Origin: VAXT01 sp963728535
GTDB lineage: Bacteria > Actinomycetota > Thermoleophilia > Gaiellales > Gaiellaceae
Reading direction: 5' to 3'
Assembly: GCA_963728535.1 (NCBI GenBank)
Contig: CAVSKK010000001.1
Location: 1,860,001 to 1,924,000 of the forward strand
Length of the DNA stretch: 64,000 nt
Numbering within the stretch: the first letter of the stretch is position 1; the number at the start of each line of letters is the position of its first letter. Position numbers and translations under genes: made by a program. Of this stretch, positions 14,555 to 22,754 are shown one piece after another. The notes beneath the pieces are model-generated. The model saw nothing but the letters and a program-made list of their open reading frames with translations. It was not told the DNA's origin and made no database searches.

Positions 14555-15106
14555 TCAGGCCTTCGGGTCGCGGCGTCCGACGGCGTCATGCCTCCAGAAC
14601 GCCTCCGCGTACACCAGCGTGCCCGTCATCCAAGACTCGTAGGTCGGGAGTCGGAGCACTTGGAACGCTGCGTCCGGGATTCGCAACGACGGCTTCCTAA
14701 ATCCATGGGCGGCGCCTGGCTCGAACCCGAAGCGCGAGTAATACCCCGGTGCCCCTTCCAAGAAGACGAGCGGGACATCGCGTTCGCTCAACAGTTCGAT
14801 GCCGCGGCGAATCAGCGCCGTTCCGACCCCCTGGTTCTGATGCTCCGGCACGACCCCGATTGGGCTCAGCACCTGCACCGGGAGCAAGCGCTTCGGCGCG
14901 TCGAGCAGGCTCGGGCTGAACATCACGTGCCCGACAATCTGGTCTCGTTCTGCCGCGACGAGCGAAAGCCCTTCGCCTCGCCTGACAGCGTCGCGCAGCT
15001 CGTCAACGAGGTTTGCGACAACCGGGACGTGATCTTCTCCGAACGCCGCGACGTGTAACGCCCGCACGGCCGACCGATCTCTGATCGCTTCAGCGCGCAC
15101 CTCCAC
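14555..15106 (-). CDS. GNAT N-acetyltransferase (YhbS-like)
   Basis: A 183-residue acetyltransferase. The acetyl-CoA pyrophosphate motif is VVPEHQNQGVGTALI (about residues 88-102), preceded by the beta-4 strand PIGVV and followed by FLEGAPGYYSRFGFEPG, typical of the YhbS group. The substrate is unknown. ATG 15106 begins MEVRAEAIRDRSAVRALH, the usual GNAT opening. Intact, unlike the GNAT at 12583. Confidence 0.88.
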   Translation of the reverse strand: MEVRAEAIRDRSAVRALHVAAFGEDHVPVVANLVDELRDAVRRGEGLSLVAAERDQIVGHVMFSPSLLDAPKRLLPVQVLSPIGVVPEHQNQGVGTALIRRGIELLSERDVPLVFLEGAPGYYSRFGFEPGAAHGFRKPSLRIPDAAFQVLRLPTYESWMTGTLVYAEAFWRHDAVGRRDPKA

Positions 15107-15157
15107 TCGCGCGAGCCTAGTCGCGGGAAGGGGCGGCGCGTCCCGCGCTCGTTGCGG

Positions 15158-15571
15158 TCAGCGCTCGCAGAGCGCCTTCAGCGAGGCGTACTGCTTCGGC
15201 ACGTCACGGCGGATCACCAGCGCAAGCAGCGGGAACAGCACCTTGAGGACTCCTCTCGGACGGAAGTCGAAGTTGCTTTCGAGGTCCGTACCCCCACCGG
15301 TCGGCGTGAACGCATACGCGATCGTGAGGTCGGGCTTGCCGCTCGCCTCGATCCCAAGCCGGGACGGCCGGTCGTAGGTGGCGATCGTCACGTCGTACGG
15401 AGAGCCGCCGTTGACGATCGCGAAACGCGAACCCGGCCCGATCGGCTCGCCGCTCAGCAGCTCAGCGCTGCTGACTCGGCTGTTCCATTGCGTCTCGTTG
15501 CGCAGATCGGCAAGGGTGTCGAAGACCTGTTCGGGTGGGCAGGCGATCCGGGTCCTCGTGGAGACCTGCAC
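15158..15571 (-). CDS. SRPBCC-family ligand-binding protein
   Basis: About 137 residues of START/polyketide-cyclase-like fold, seen from VQVSTRTRIACPPEQVFDTLADLRN, WNSRVSSAELLSGEPIGPGSRF and the C-terminal helix LKVLFPLLALVIRRDVPKQYASLKAL. Such proteins bind lipids or aromatic compounds in a central cavity. GTG 15571 follows TAGGAT by 7 nt (leaderless); the open frame extends to 15712 but without family similarity. It is divergent from the gene at 15624. Confidence 0.82.
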   Translation of the reverse strand: MQVSTRTRIACPPEQVFDTLADLRNETQWNSRVSSAELLSGEPIGPGSRFAIVNGGSPYDVTIATYDRPSRLGIEASGKPDLTIAYAFTPTGGGTDLESNFDFRPRGVLKVLFPLLALVIRRDVPKQYASLKALCER

Positions 15572-15623
15572 CTGCGCGATCCTATACCGGCGCCCCTTGA
15601 GCCAAGGTTCTACGATCGCTCGC

Positions 15624-16073
15624 GTGGAGGAGTTCGTCCCGCCCGACTTCGACGTCCCTCGGCGGCTCGAGACGCCGCAGTTCGTGCTCGAGCCGCTCGG
15701 CCCTGACCACAACGACCAGGACTACGATGCGTGGACCTCGTCGGTGGAGCACATCCACGCGACGCCCGGGTGGGAGGACAGCAGGTGGCCTCGGGAGATG
15801 ACGCCGGACGAGAACCGGGCAGACCTGCAGCGCCATGCCGACGACTTCCGCAACCGGACGGGGTTCACGTACACGGTGCTCGATCCGGCGAGCCGTGACG
15901 TGATCGGGTGCGTTTACTTCTACCCGCCGCCCGACAGCGACTACGACGCCCGTGCGCTCTCCTGGGTACGGGCGAGCCAGGCGCAGCTAGACACGCCGCT
16001 TTCGCGCGTCGTAAGTGAGTGGCTCGCGTCCGACTGGCCGTTCCGGAGCGTCGAGTACGCGCCGCGCACCTAG
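15624..16073 (+). CDS. GNAT-like protein lacking the acetyl-CoA loop
   Basis: A 149-residue product beginning VEEFVPPDFDVPRRLETPQFVLEPL, which resembles N-terminal parts of GNAT proteins (strand 1 plus VLDPASRDVIGCVYFYPP). The usual Q/R-x-x-G-x-G/A pyrophosphate loop is absent; that region reads WVRASQAQLDTPLSRVV. It may therefore be catalytically inactive or a diverged subgroup. GTG 15624 follows TACGAT by 7 nt, mirroring the divergent SRPBCC promoter. Confidence 0.65.
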   Translation: MEEFVPPDFDVPRRLETPQFVLEPLGPDHNDQDYDAWTSSVEHIHATPGWEDSRWPREMTPDENRADLQRHADDFRNRTGFTYTVLDPASRDVIGCVYFYPPPDSDYDARALSWVRASQAQLDTPLSRVVSEWLASDWPFRSVEYAPRT

Positions 16074-16135
16074 GCCCCCAGGCAGCCGTGCAGCTCGATT
16101 CCGGTCGGGGATCTGCCATCGCCGATAATGGCCGC

Positions 16136-16573
16136 GTGGCGCTTCAACGGATGGACAACGTCGGCATCGTGGTGGAGTCGCTTGATGCCGCTATCTCGTT
16201 TTTCGCCGAGCTGGGCCTCGAACTCGAGGGGCGAGCCATGATCGAAGGCGACTGGTCAGGGCGCGTCACTGGACTGCGCGACCAGCGCGTCGAGATCGCC
16301 ATGATGCGTATGCCGGACGGCCACGGCAAGATCGAGCTCTCGCGCTTTCTCACGCCGCCTCCGGTCGCCGATCACCGGAACGCACCGGTGAACGCCCTCG
16401 GCTACCTCCGCGTCATGTTCGCGGTGGACGACCTCGACGACACGCTGGCCCGGCTCCGCGAGCACGGCGCGCAGCTCGTGGACGAAGTGGTCCAGTACGA
16501 AGACGTGTATCGGCTCTGTTACATCCGAGGCCCTGAGGGGATCCTCATCGGGCTGGCCGAGCAGATCGGCTAG
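16136..16573 (+). CDS. VOC-family (glyoxalase-like) protein
   Basis: A 145-residue vicinal-oxygen-chelate protein: two beta-alpha-beta-beta-beta modules seen at MDNVGIVVESLDAAISFFAELGL and LGYLRVMFAVDDLDDTLARLREHG. It ends with IRGPEGILIGLAEQ, carrying the usual C-terminal Glu. The ligand is unknown; members include bleomycin- or fosfomycin-resistance and dioxygenase types. GTG 16136 follows GATAAT by 6 nt, a clear leaderless arrangement. Confidence 0.85.
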   Translation: MALQRMDNVGIVVESLDAAISFFAELGLELEGRAMIEGDWSGRVTGLRDQRVEIAMMRMPDGHGKIELSRFLTPPPVADHRNAPVNALGYLRVMFAVDDLDDTLARLREHGAQLVDEVVQYEDVYRLCYIRGPEGILIGLAEQIG

Positions 16574-16577
16574 CCGA

Positions 16578-17264
16578 TTAGCTTGCTTCCGGGCTGGGGG
16601 TAAACAGCTTCCAGTGCCCCTCGGAGACGACTTCGACGGTGCCGTCGACCACCTTGATCGCGGTCTGATCGTCAATTGCGTACGCAGGCACTGACAACCC
16701 GGCAGCCCATTTTTCGATGTTGGCCAGGGAAGTGTCCGGCATGTCCTCGCGCTCCAGGTGCGGAAACACCGAGAAATCAACCAGTCCCAGCGCCTTGTCG
16801 CTGCCGGTGAGCGGATCACTGTCGTCGTAGGTCTCTCCTCCGAAGTCGGGAGTCGCAACCATGGCACCGCCGCTAGTACCGACGTAGACCATCTCGCCCC
16901 GCAGCGACGGCAAGAGGTCGGCCAGTCCGGACTGCCGCATCCAGTAGCACAGATACAAGGGACTGCCGCCCCAAACCAGCAGAGCATCGACCTCCTGGAC
17001 CGCCGGAACCCAGTACTCCTCCTTGATGCTGGGCAGCGCGGTGAGCTCCAGCACTCCCAACGATTTCCAACCCAAGCCGCACATGGGGCCGCCGTGCAAT
17101 CCGCTGATGAACCCGTAGACGTGTGAAGGTCCGCCGGGGAAGGGCTGCACGCCGGTGGGAATGCAGAGCGCGCTGGACTCGGCAATCGGTTTGCCCAGCA
17201 AGGAGACCAGCGCGTCTTGGATGCTCGGGTTGCTGATGCCGCTGGAAGTGAGAAGAAGCTTCAT
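16578..17264 (-). CDS. Peptidase S51 (dipeptidase E-like)
   Basis: A 228-residue serine peptidase of the PepE/cyanophycinase family. The nucleophile-elbow Ser is in YVGTSGGAMVA (about residue 130), preceded by LLVWGGSPLYL. PepE releases Asp-Xaa dipeptides; the substrate here is not assured. ATG 17264 follows AGGAGG by 4 nt, the clearest ribosome site in this part. It converges with the VOC gene, the two stops being 4 bp apart. Confidence 0.85.
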   Translation of the reverse strand: MKLLLTSSGISNPSIQDALVSLLGKPIAESSALCIPTGVQPFPGGPSHVYGFISGLHGGPMCGLGWKSLGVLELTALPSIKEEYWVPAVQEVDALLVWGGSPLYLCYWMRQSGLADLLPSLRGEMVYVGTSGGAMVATPDFGGETYDDSDPLTGSDKALGLVDFSVFPHLEREDMPDTSLANIEKWAAGLSVPAYAIDDQTAIKVVDGTVEVVSEGHWKLFTPSPEAS

Positions 17265-17387
17265 GGTGCCTCCTGGAGTCATTACTGCAGGCGAGACCTG
17301 TCTAGGCGCTTTGCGGATCCGAACGCCGTAGAGACTGGCCGATCACAAAAAATTCATCGGCTCCGGCCAGATCCAACCTCACGTCTT

Positions 17388-17852
17388 CTAGCCGCGCCCG
17401 ATCTCGACGAGTTGCGACACGACATCGCCAAGCGGCTGCGCGGAGTCGATCTCGTGTGTGCACGTAGCCCGTAGCAACGGCTCGACTTCCGCCACGTGAC
17501 GGACGATGAGCGCACGTTCCTCGGCAGCCTTGCCGTAGTCGTTGGTCGTCCGCGTCTCGATCCGGCGCAGGAGCACGTCGACCGGCGCGCTCAGGAGAAC
17601 CACGGCGTCGAAGCGCGGGTAGAGGCGACCCTGATTCGAGACGGTGCCAGAGACAAAGAGCGTCGCTCCGTCGTCGCGAGACAGAAGGTCCTCGACGAGA
17701 TCCTCGCGCCAGACGTATCCGCCGTCTGCCTCCGACCACTTACTCCAGGGCCCGACATCAGTCTCGACGACCTGGAAGCCGCGCTTCGCAAGCTCGGCCA
17801 ACGCGGTTGACTTTCCCGTGCCCGACATGCCCGTCACGAGGATCCTCCGCAT
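17388..17852 (-). CDS. P-loop nucleoside/shikimate-kinase-like protein
   Basis: A 154-residue NTPase with Walker A GMSGTGKST at residues 8-16, a D-rich segment (VETDVGPW) where shikimate kinases bind substrate, and a lid-like LLRRIETRTTNDYGK. It belongs to the AAA_18/adenylate-kinase-like group, which phosphorylates small molecules; the substrate is unknown. ATG 17852 (MRRILVTGMSG) is preferred; the open frame to 18002 is not family-like. It is divergent from the cupin-TPR gene with 55 bp between. Confidence 0.8.
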   Translation of the reverse strand: MRRILVTGMSGTGKSTALAELAKRGFQVVETDVGPWSKWSEADGGYVWREDLVEDLLSRDDGATLFVSGTVSNQGRLYPRFDAVVLLSAPVDVLLRRIETRTTNDYGKAAEERALIVRHVAEVEPLLRATCTHEIDSAQPLGDVVSQLVEIGRG

Positions 17853-17907
17853 GCCGAGCAGGCTATCCCTAGGATCGCGGCGAAACGACGACGACCAGGG
17901 AGGTCCT

Positions 17908-18555
17908 ATGAGCGAGTACGCAGTGGCGCAACTTGACGAGATCGACGAGATCAGCGACGGCCGCTGTCCCTGGCGACCTGTCCGGCACCACTTCGGCATC
18001 ACGTCCTTCGGCGTGAACGCCTATACGGGGAAGGAGGCGGGCGACCGGCTCATCAACGAGCACGACGAGTCGCAGGAGCATGACCTCCAGGAGGAGCTCT
18101 ACCTCGTCCAGCGGGGCCGCGCGAGGTTCGAGCTCGACGGCGAGTCCGTGGATGCGCCGACCGGCACGTTCGTCTTCGCCCGCCCGAACGTCAAGCGGAC
18201 GGCGTTCGCCGAGGAGCCGGGGACGACGATCGTCGCGCTCGGCGGCGTGCCGGGGAAGGCATACGAAGCGTACGGCTCGGAGGTCTGGATGCCGCTCAAC
18301 CATCTCTACGAGGCGGGGAAATACGCCGAAGCCGCCGACCAGGGGCGAGAGGCGATCGAAGCACATCCCGAGTACCCCATCCCGCTCTACAACCTCGCGT
18401 GCTGCGAGAGCCTCGCGGGGCGCCCGGCCGACGCGGTCAAGCACCTCGGGATGGCGATCGACCGGAGGGAGCAGTTCCGCTCGATGGCGACCGAAGACTC
18501 CGACTTCGACCCGATCCGCGAAGAGCCCGCGTTCAAGGAGCTGATCGGGGGTTGA
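17908..18555 (+). CDS. Cupin domain fused to TPR repeats
   Basis: A 215-residue protein. Residues about 20-125 form a small cupin barrel (HDESQEHDLQEELYLVQRG carries the metal-ligand-like HD/E positions; then FVFARPNVKRTAF). Residues about 130-210 are two TPR-like helical pairs (LYEAGKYAEAADQGREAI, YNLACCESLAGRPADAVKHL). The fusion suggests that a small-molecule signal read by the cupin is passed to a protein partner. GGGAGG lies 5 nt before ATG 17908. The stop overlaps the next start, giving translational coupling to a VOC protein. Confidence 0.8.
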   Translation: MSEYAVAQLDEIDEISDGRCPWRPVRHHFGITSFGVNAYTGKEAGDRLINEHDESQEHDLQEELYLVQRGRARFELDGESVDAPTGTFVFARPNVKRTAFAEEPGTTIVALGGVPGKAYEAYGSEVWMPLNHLYEAGKYAEAADQGREAIEAHPEYPIPLYNLACCESLAGRPADAVKHLGMAIDRREQFRSMATEDSDFDPIREEPAFKELIGG

Positions 18556-18962
18556 AACCCCATATCGCGCTCATCGGGCTCGGCGTCCGAGACTTCGCCC
18601 GCGCCAAGCGGTTCTACAGCGAAGGCCTCGGCTGGCCGATCCTGCAGGAGCAGGGAGAGTGGGCCTGTTTCAGCCTCGGCGACGGCTCTTCGGCCCTCAC
18701 GCTTTATCCCTGGGACGAGCTCGCGGCCGAGGCCGGCCTGCCCGCTGAGGGCGACGGCTTTCGCGGGATCACGTTCGCCTACAACGTCCGTTCAGAGGAT
18801 CGCGTCGACGAAGTCCTCGCCGAAGCGGAGACCGCGGGCGGGAAGGTCACGAAGGCGCCGGCGCACACGGACTGGGGCGGGTACAGCGGCTACTTCACAG
18901 ATCCGGAGGGCCACCTGTGGGAGGTGGCGACCGGCGCCACGACGTTGCCGTTCTCCGAATAG
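18552..18962 (+). CDS. VOC-family protein coupled to the cupin-TPR gene
   Basis: A 136-residue glyoxalase-fold protein (LGVRDFARAKRFYSEGLGWP, then FTDPEGHLWEVATG with the C-terminal His and Glu). The start is a TTG at 18552 overlapping the upstream TGA by 2 bp with GGGGG just before, so it is translated by coupling. Ligand unknown. With the cupin it forms a two-gene operon of two metal-binding small-molecule folds. Confidence 0.85.
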   Translation: MKPHIALIGLGVRDFARAKRFYSEGLGWPILQEQGEWACFSLGDGSSALTLYPWDELAAEAGLPAEGDGFRGITFAYNVRSEDRVDEVLAEAETAGGKVTKAPAHTDWGGYSGYFTDPEGHLWEVATGATTLPFSE

Positions 18963-18995
18963 CGGTCGCGAGACTGAAGTGGTTAGAGTGGACCG

Positions 18996-19568
18996 ATGGC
19001 CGAGATCCTGCTCTTCCACCACGCGCAAGGACAGACCGAGGGAATCCTCGCCTTCGCCGACGAGCTGCGCGCTGCCGGGCACACGGTTCACGCGCCGGAT
19101 CTGTACGACGGCAAGACATTCGCGGACCTCGACGACGGGGTCGGCTACGCCAAAGAGGTCGGTTTCGGCGTCATCATCGAGCGAGGCGCGGCCGCCGCGG
19201 AGGCTCTGCCCGCCGAGCTGGTCTACGGCGGGTTCTCGCTGGGAGTCATGCCGGCCCAGATGCTCGCCCAGACGCGTCCCGGCGCACGCGGCGCGCTGCT
19301 GCTGAGCGCCGCGTTGCCGCCCGAGGAGTTCGAGACTCCCTGGCCGGAGGGTGTTCCCGTCCAGATCCACATGATGGACAAGGACGAATGGGCCGAGGAA
19401 GACCTCCCTGCCGCCCGCGAGCTCGTCGGCGGCGTCGAGAACGCCGAGCTGTTCCTCTACCCGGGCGACGGGCACCTGTTCGCCGATAGCAGCCTCGGCG
19501 ATTTCGACCCGGAAGCAGCGGCGCTGCTCAAGGAGCGCGTGCTCGGGTTCCTCGACGGCATCGAGTAG
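18996..19568 (+). CDS. Dienelactone hydrolase family protein
   Basis: A 190-residue alpha/beta hydrolase. The nucleophile elbow is GGFSLG (Ser, where true dienelactone hydrolases have Cys), and the catalytic His is in GDGHLF, with the acid probably in MMDKDEW. The size fits short DLH members acting on esters or lactones. TAGAGT lies 6 nt before ATG 18996 and there is no ribosome site, so it is probably leaderless and separate from the upstream operon. Confidence 0.85.
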   Translation: MAEILLFHHAQGQTEGILAFADELRAAGHTVHAPDLYDGKTFADLDDGVGYAKEVGFGVIIERGAAAAEALPAELVYGGFSLGVMPAQMLAQTRPGARGALLLSAALPPEEFETPWPEGVPVQIHMMDKDEWAEEDLPAARELVGGVENAELFLYPGDGHLFADSSLGDFDPEAAALLKERVLGFLDGIE

Positions 19569-19570
19569 CT

Positions 19571-20671
19571 CTACGGGAGTGGCAGCTCCCCATGGCCGTC
19601 GATGCAGTCGGCGAGGTAGACGGCCGTGCCGAGGTCGCCCGACCAGAGCGTGTAACGACCGCGCCCGTGCTCTGAGCGTCTTTGCTCGACCTGACCGGCA
19701 GCGTGCATCGCAAACGCGCGCGCCCGGGTCAGCCAGCGCTCGTCCCCCGTGCGCTCGAGCAGCGCCAGGAACGCGTAGCCGTTCCCCGCTGTTCCGTGGC
19801 AGAGATTTGCGCCCTTGCGCAGCGGCCCGGCACGCCAGGTGAGCTCGCCGCCCGCGACCGCGAGCTCCTCGTCGAGGAAGGGAGCGAGCGTCGCGACCAT
19901 CCCCGGCGCGCCGTGGCACCACTGCGTGCGGATCTGACCGTCGCCGTTGTCGTCGAGCTTGTCCCCCTCGGTCGGCGGCCAGTTGACGAGCCCGTCCTCC
20001 TCGACGGCAAAGCGCTGGAGCGTCTCCGAGACGCCCGCCCCGTCGCCGAGTGCGAGCGCACAGCCTGCGTACCCGTGCGCGGGGCCGAGATTGCGCCCGA
20101 TTCGCCCGAACAGGTGCTGCGTCCACAGGCCGTCCGCGTCACGCTCTCCCTGCAACCACTCGATGCTCGGCGTCACATCGAGCCCGAGCTCGCGGCCCGC
20201 GAGGATCGTGCCGGGACTGCCGAGCATCAATTCGCGCCGCTCGTCTTGCTCGTTCGCCGCGATCAGCTCCGCCAGCCGCTCGAGATTGGCCTGCGAGGGT
20301 GCCAGCCTCTGCAAGACCAGCCGGATTCCGGTCTCGCCCATCCACAGGCTGCGCTGCGGGTCGTAGTCGGGAAAATCCGGCGGGGCTTCGAGCGAATGCC
20401 CGAGATACGGCACATAGTCCCGTCGCAACTCGACGAAGCCCCGCTGCGCGAGGCGGTGGAACGCCGCCACGACCCCGGAACCTCCGAGATACAGCGTCCG
20501 GAATCGCCTACGGGCCTCGTGCTCGTTGTCCGCGTCCTTCGGATGCGTCGGCCAACCGTCCTCGAATGCACCCTCCGCGTCGGCCACGATCGAGGCGATC
20601 GCCGTCCGCGCCGTGTCGGCGCTCCACGGTTCGTCCACGAGCGCCTCGTGCGCTTCCGGCGTGAACAGCAT
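19571..20671 (-). CDS. LanC-like zinc protein
   Basis: A 366-residue alpha-toroid protein of the lanthionine cyclase C-like family. The zinc ligands are recognisable as Cys in QWCHGAPG and Cys-His in LCHGTAGNGY, with repeated G-x-x-G turns (YLGGSGVV, MGETGI, LGSPGT). No LanB, LanM or precursor-peptide gene is seen nearby, so it belongs with the stand-alone bacterial LanC-like proteins. In eukaryotes such proteins add glutathione to dehydroamino acids; the bacterial role is open. ATG 20671 has little ribosome signal. The stop converges with the hydrolase gene 2 bp away. Confidence 0.82.
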   Translation of the reverse strand: MLFTPEAHEALVDEPWSADTARTAIASIVADAEGAFEDGWPTHPKDADNEHEARRRFRTLYLGGSGVVAAFHRLAQRGFVELRRDYVPYLGHSLEAPPDFPDYDPQRSLWMGETGIRLVLQRLAPSQANLERLAELIAANEQDERRELMLGSPGTILAGRELGLDVTPSIEWLQGERDADGLWTQHLFGRIGRNLGPAHGYAGCALALGDGAGVSETLQRFAVEEDGLVNWPPTEGDKLDDNGDGQIRTQWCHGAPGMVATLAPFLDEELAVAGGELTWRAGPLRKGANLCHGTAGNGYAFLALLERTGDERWLTRARAFAMHAAGQVEQRRSEHGRGRYTLWSGDLGTAVYLADCIDGHGELPLP

Positions 20672-20680
20672 CGGCGGCGG

Positions 20681-21100
20681 CTAGAGCTCCTCGCTTTGCG
20701 GCAGGTCGTCGGTGATCTCGAACCACGCTGCCTTGGAGCCGACGAAGATGTGCTCCGTCGGACGGATGGTCGGAGCATCGACCAGTGACCCCATGGCGAC
20801 GTGCACGAACGCGCCGTCGCGGACAACCGAGAAGAGGAAGGATCCGCACGCCCCGCAACGCGTGTCGTTGAGGTCTTCCTCGCCGAAGACCGCGAGATCG
20901 TCCAACCCCTCCGTGATCACTAGCTTCTCCCGCTCGATGCCGGCGAACGGCTTGAAAGCCGATCCCGTCGCCGCTCGACACTCCGAGCAGTGACAGTTCG
21001 CCGCGTACAGGAATGCGTCCGAGACTTCGTAGCGAACCGCCCCGCATCGGCACTTCCCCGCAAGCACGCGGGCGCCGGCCTCGCTCTGGGATGACGTCAT
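20681..21100 (-). CDS. GFA-family zinc protein
   Basis: A 139-residue protein with the glutathione-dependent formaldehyde-activating fold. It has the zinc cysteines CRCG, NCHCSECR and CGACGSF in the usual order. Most GFA proteins outside the formaldehyde pathway have no proven activity, and this organism's class usually lacks glutathione, so the enzymatic name should not be taken literally. It lies 9 bp upstream of the LanC-like gene and is probably co-transcribed with it. Confidence 0.88.
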   Translation of the reverse strand: MTSSQSEAGARVLAGKCRCGAVRYEVSDAFLYAANCHCSECRAATGSAFKPFAGIEREKLVITEGLDDLAVFGEEDLNDTRCGACGSFLFSVVRDGAFVHVAMGSLVDAPTIRPTEHIFVGSKAAWFEITDDLPQSEEL

Positions 21101-21172
21101 GGCTAGAACCTAGCGATGAGTTCTAAGGACTGCGCCGGTCTTAGCACCGTCCCCCCCGAAAGGAGCCCCACC

Positions 21173-21487
21173 ATGCAGAAGAGGCTGGTCACGCGCTACG
21201 CGATGCCTTCCGCCGAGGCGGCGGATGAGAACCAGCGACGAGTCGAAGGAGTCTTCGCCGAGCTGGACGCGGCGAAGCCCGACAACGTGAGCTACATCGT
21301 CCTCCGGCTCGCCGATGACTCCTTCGTGCACGTGTCGTTCCACGACCACGGCGATGACGAGGTGAACCCGATTGCCTCGACGGCTGCCTTCGCGCACTTT
21401 CAGGACGGACACGCCGATCGCCGGGAGGGCGGCGTCGACCAGCAGACCGCAACGCTCGTCGGCGCCTACGTCACGACCATCGACTGA
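21173..21487 (+). CDS. Conserved small protein, ABM-like fold
   Basis: A 104-residue protein (MQKRLVTRYAMPSAEAADENQRRVEGVFAEL in part, then VSYIVLRLADDSFVHVSF) with the pattern of small monooxygenase-like or dimeric alpha-beta barrel proteins. No catalytic residues are assignable. AGGAG lies 7 nt before ATG 21173. It converges with the PhzF gene 4 bp away. Confidence 0.65.
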   Translation: MQKRLVTRYAMPSAEAADENQRRVEGVFAELDAAKPDNVSYIVLRLADDSFVHVSFHDHGDDEVNPIASTAAFAHFQDGHADRREGGVDQQTATLVGAYVTTID

Positions 21488-21491
21488 AGAT

Positions 21492-22337
21492 TCAGAGCTT
21501 GAGCTCGCCGCGCGAGACGATCACAGCCGAGCCGCCGACCTCGACGCGCTCGACCTGATCCGCCGAGCCGTCGACGCGGGCAAAGAGCGTCGAGGGCCGA
21601 CCGATCTCCACTCCCTGCGAGATCTCGATCTCGTCGCCGAATTCGATGCGCCCGTGCCTGGCGAGATGGAGCGCGAGCGGCCCGGCGGCCGAGCCCGTCG
21701 CCGGATCCTCAGGCACGCCCCCGGACGGCGCGAACATCCTCGTCTTCCAGTGCGTTCCGGAGCCCGCGATGCAGTTGATGCCGAGCACCGAATCCAGGTC
21801 GGCGAGCCGCGAGAGGTCAGGACGCAACGCGGCCACCTCGTCCTCCGTGCGAAAGGTGACGTAAACGTGCCGGATCCCGTTGTCGTAGACCTCGACGGGC
21901 AGCTCTGAGGACTCGACCCCGAGCGCCGCGAGCAACTCCACCTCTCCCTCGTAGGCCTCGATGGTCGGCAGCGGCTGCTCCATTCGGCCGAAGACGATGC
22001 GCAGCTCGTCGCGCTCGAGCCGGACGGGAACGACGCCCATCCCGGTCTCGAGCCGGATCTCGCCGAGCTGAAGGGGGCCTGCCAGGACGAAGGCGGTGCC
22101 GAGCGTCGGATGCCCGGCAAACGGAATCTCGGCCGACGGCGTGAAGATGCGGATGCGCGCGTGGCCCTCGCCCTCGGGCTTGTAGACGAAGACCGTCTCC
22201 GAGAAGTTCATCTCGCGCGCGATCGGCTGGAGCTGCTCCTCGGGGATCGCCCGCGCGTCGGTGAAGACGGCAACCTGGTTGCCCTGGAGCGGCGTGTCTG
22301 TGAAGACGTCCGCGACGACGTAGCGGTACTGAGCCAC
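21492..22337 (-). CDS. PhzF-family isomerase/epimerase
   Basis: A 281-residue two-lobed protein of the PhzF/diaminopimelate-epimerase-like fold. It has the catalytic Glu in NFSETVFV (about residue 47), the GNQVAVF start motif, FAGHPTLGTAFVL, and the second-lobe signature EDPATGSAAGPLALHL. Members isomerise small acids as in phenazine synthesis, but most are of unknown substrate and no phenazine genes are near. The length is normal. It is divergent from the SixA-like gene with 24 bp between. Confidence 0.9.
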   Translation of the reverse strand: MAQYRYVVADVFTDTPLQGNQVAVFTDARAIPEEQLQPIAREMNFSETVFVYKPEGEGHARIRIFTPSAEIPFAGHPTLGTAFVLAGPLQLGEIRLETGMGVVPVRLERDELRIVFGRMEQPLPTIEAYEGEVELLAALGVESSELPVEVYDNGIRHVYVTFRTEDEVAALRPDLSRLADLDSVLGINCIAGSGTHWKTRMFAPSGGVPEDPATGSAAGPLALHLARHGRIEFGDEIEISQGVEIGRPSTLFARVDGSADQVERVEVGGSAVIVSRGELKL

Positions 22338-22361
22338 GCGTCAAGGCTATCCTCACGCGCC

Positions 22362-22754
22362 GTGCGCCTCTACCTCGTTCGTCATGCCGAAGCCGCCGCC
22401 GGCGAGCCGGACGAGCTGCGTCCTCTGACCCCTGCGGGCCGTGAGCAGGCTCGTGCGCTCGGCGCGCGGCTGCTGGCCGAGGACGCGCGCCCACAGACCG
22501 TGCTCACGAGCCCTCTGCTGCGCGCGCGGGAGACCGGCGACGAGCTGGCGCGGGCGCTCGGCGCCGAGACCGAGCCCGATGAGCGGCTCTCGCCTGGCGC
22601 GAGTCTCGATGACGTCCGAGCCGCAGTCGCCGGCCGCGGCGAGCACGTCGTCGTCGTCGGTCACCAGCCGGACTGCAGCCAGATCGCGGCCGCGCTAACC
22701 GGTAGCGAGCCCGCGTTCCCGCCCGCCGGCCTCGCCGTCCTCGAGCTCGACTAG
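22362..22754 (+). CDS. SixA-like phosphohistidine phosphatase
   Basis: A 130-residue histidine-phosphatase domain. The RHG-type catalytic motif is VRHAEA at residues 6-11, with LTSPLLRARET and the second His in VVGHQPD. SixA dephosphorylates phosphohistidine on phosphotransfer proteins. GTG 22362 follows TATCCT by 8 nt (leaderless). Its 3' end overlaps the PadR gene by 60 bp in convergent orientation. Confidence 0.87.
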   Translation: MRLYLVRHAEAAAGEPDELRPLTPAGREQARALGARLLAEDARPQTVLTSPLLRARETGDELARALGAETEPDERLSPGASLDDVRAAVAGRGEHVVVVGHQPDCSQIAAALTGSEPAFPPAGLAVLELD

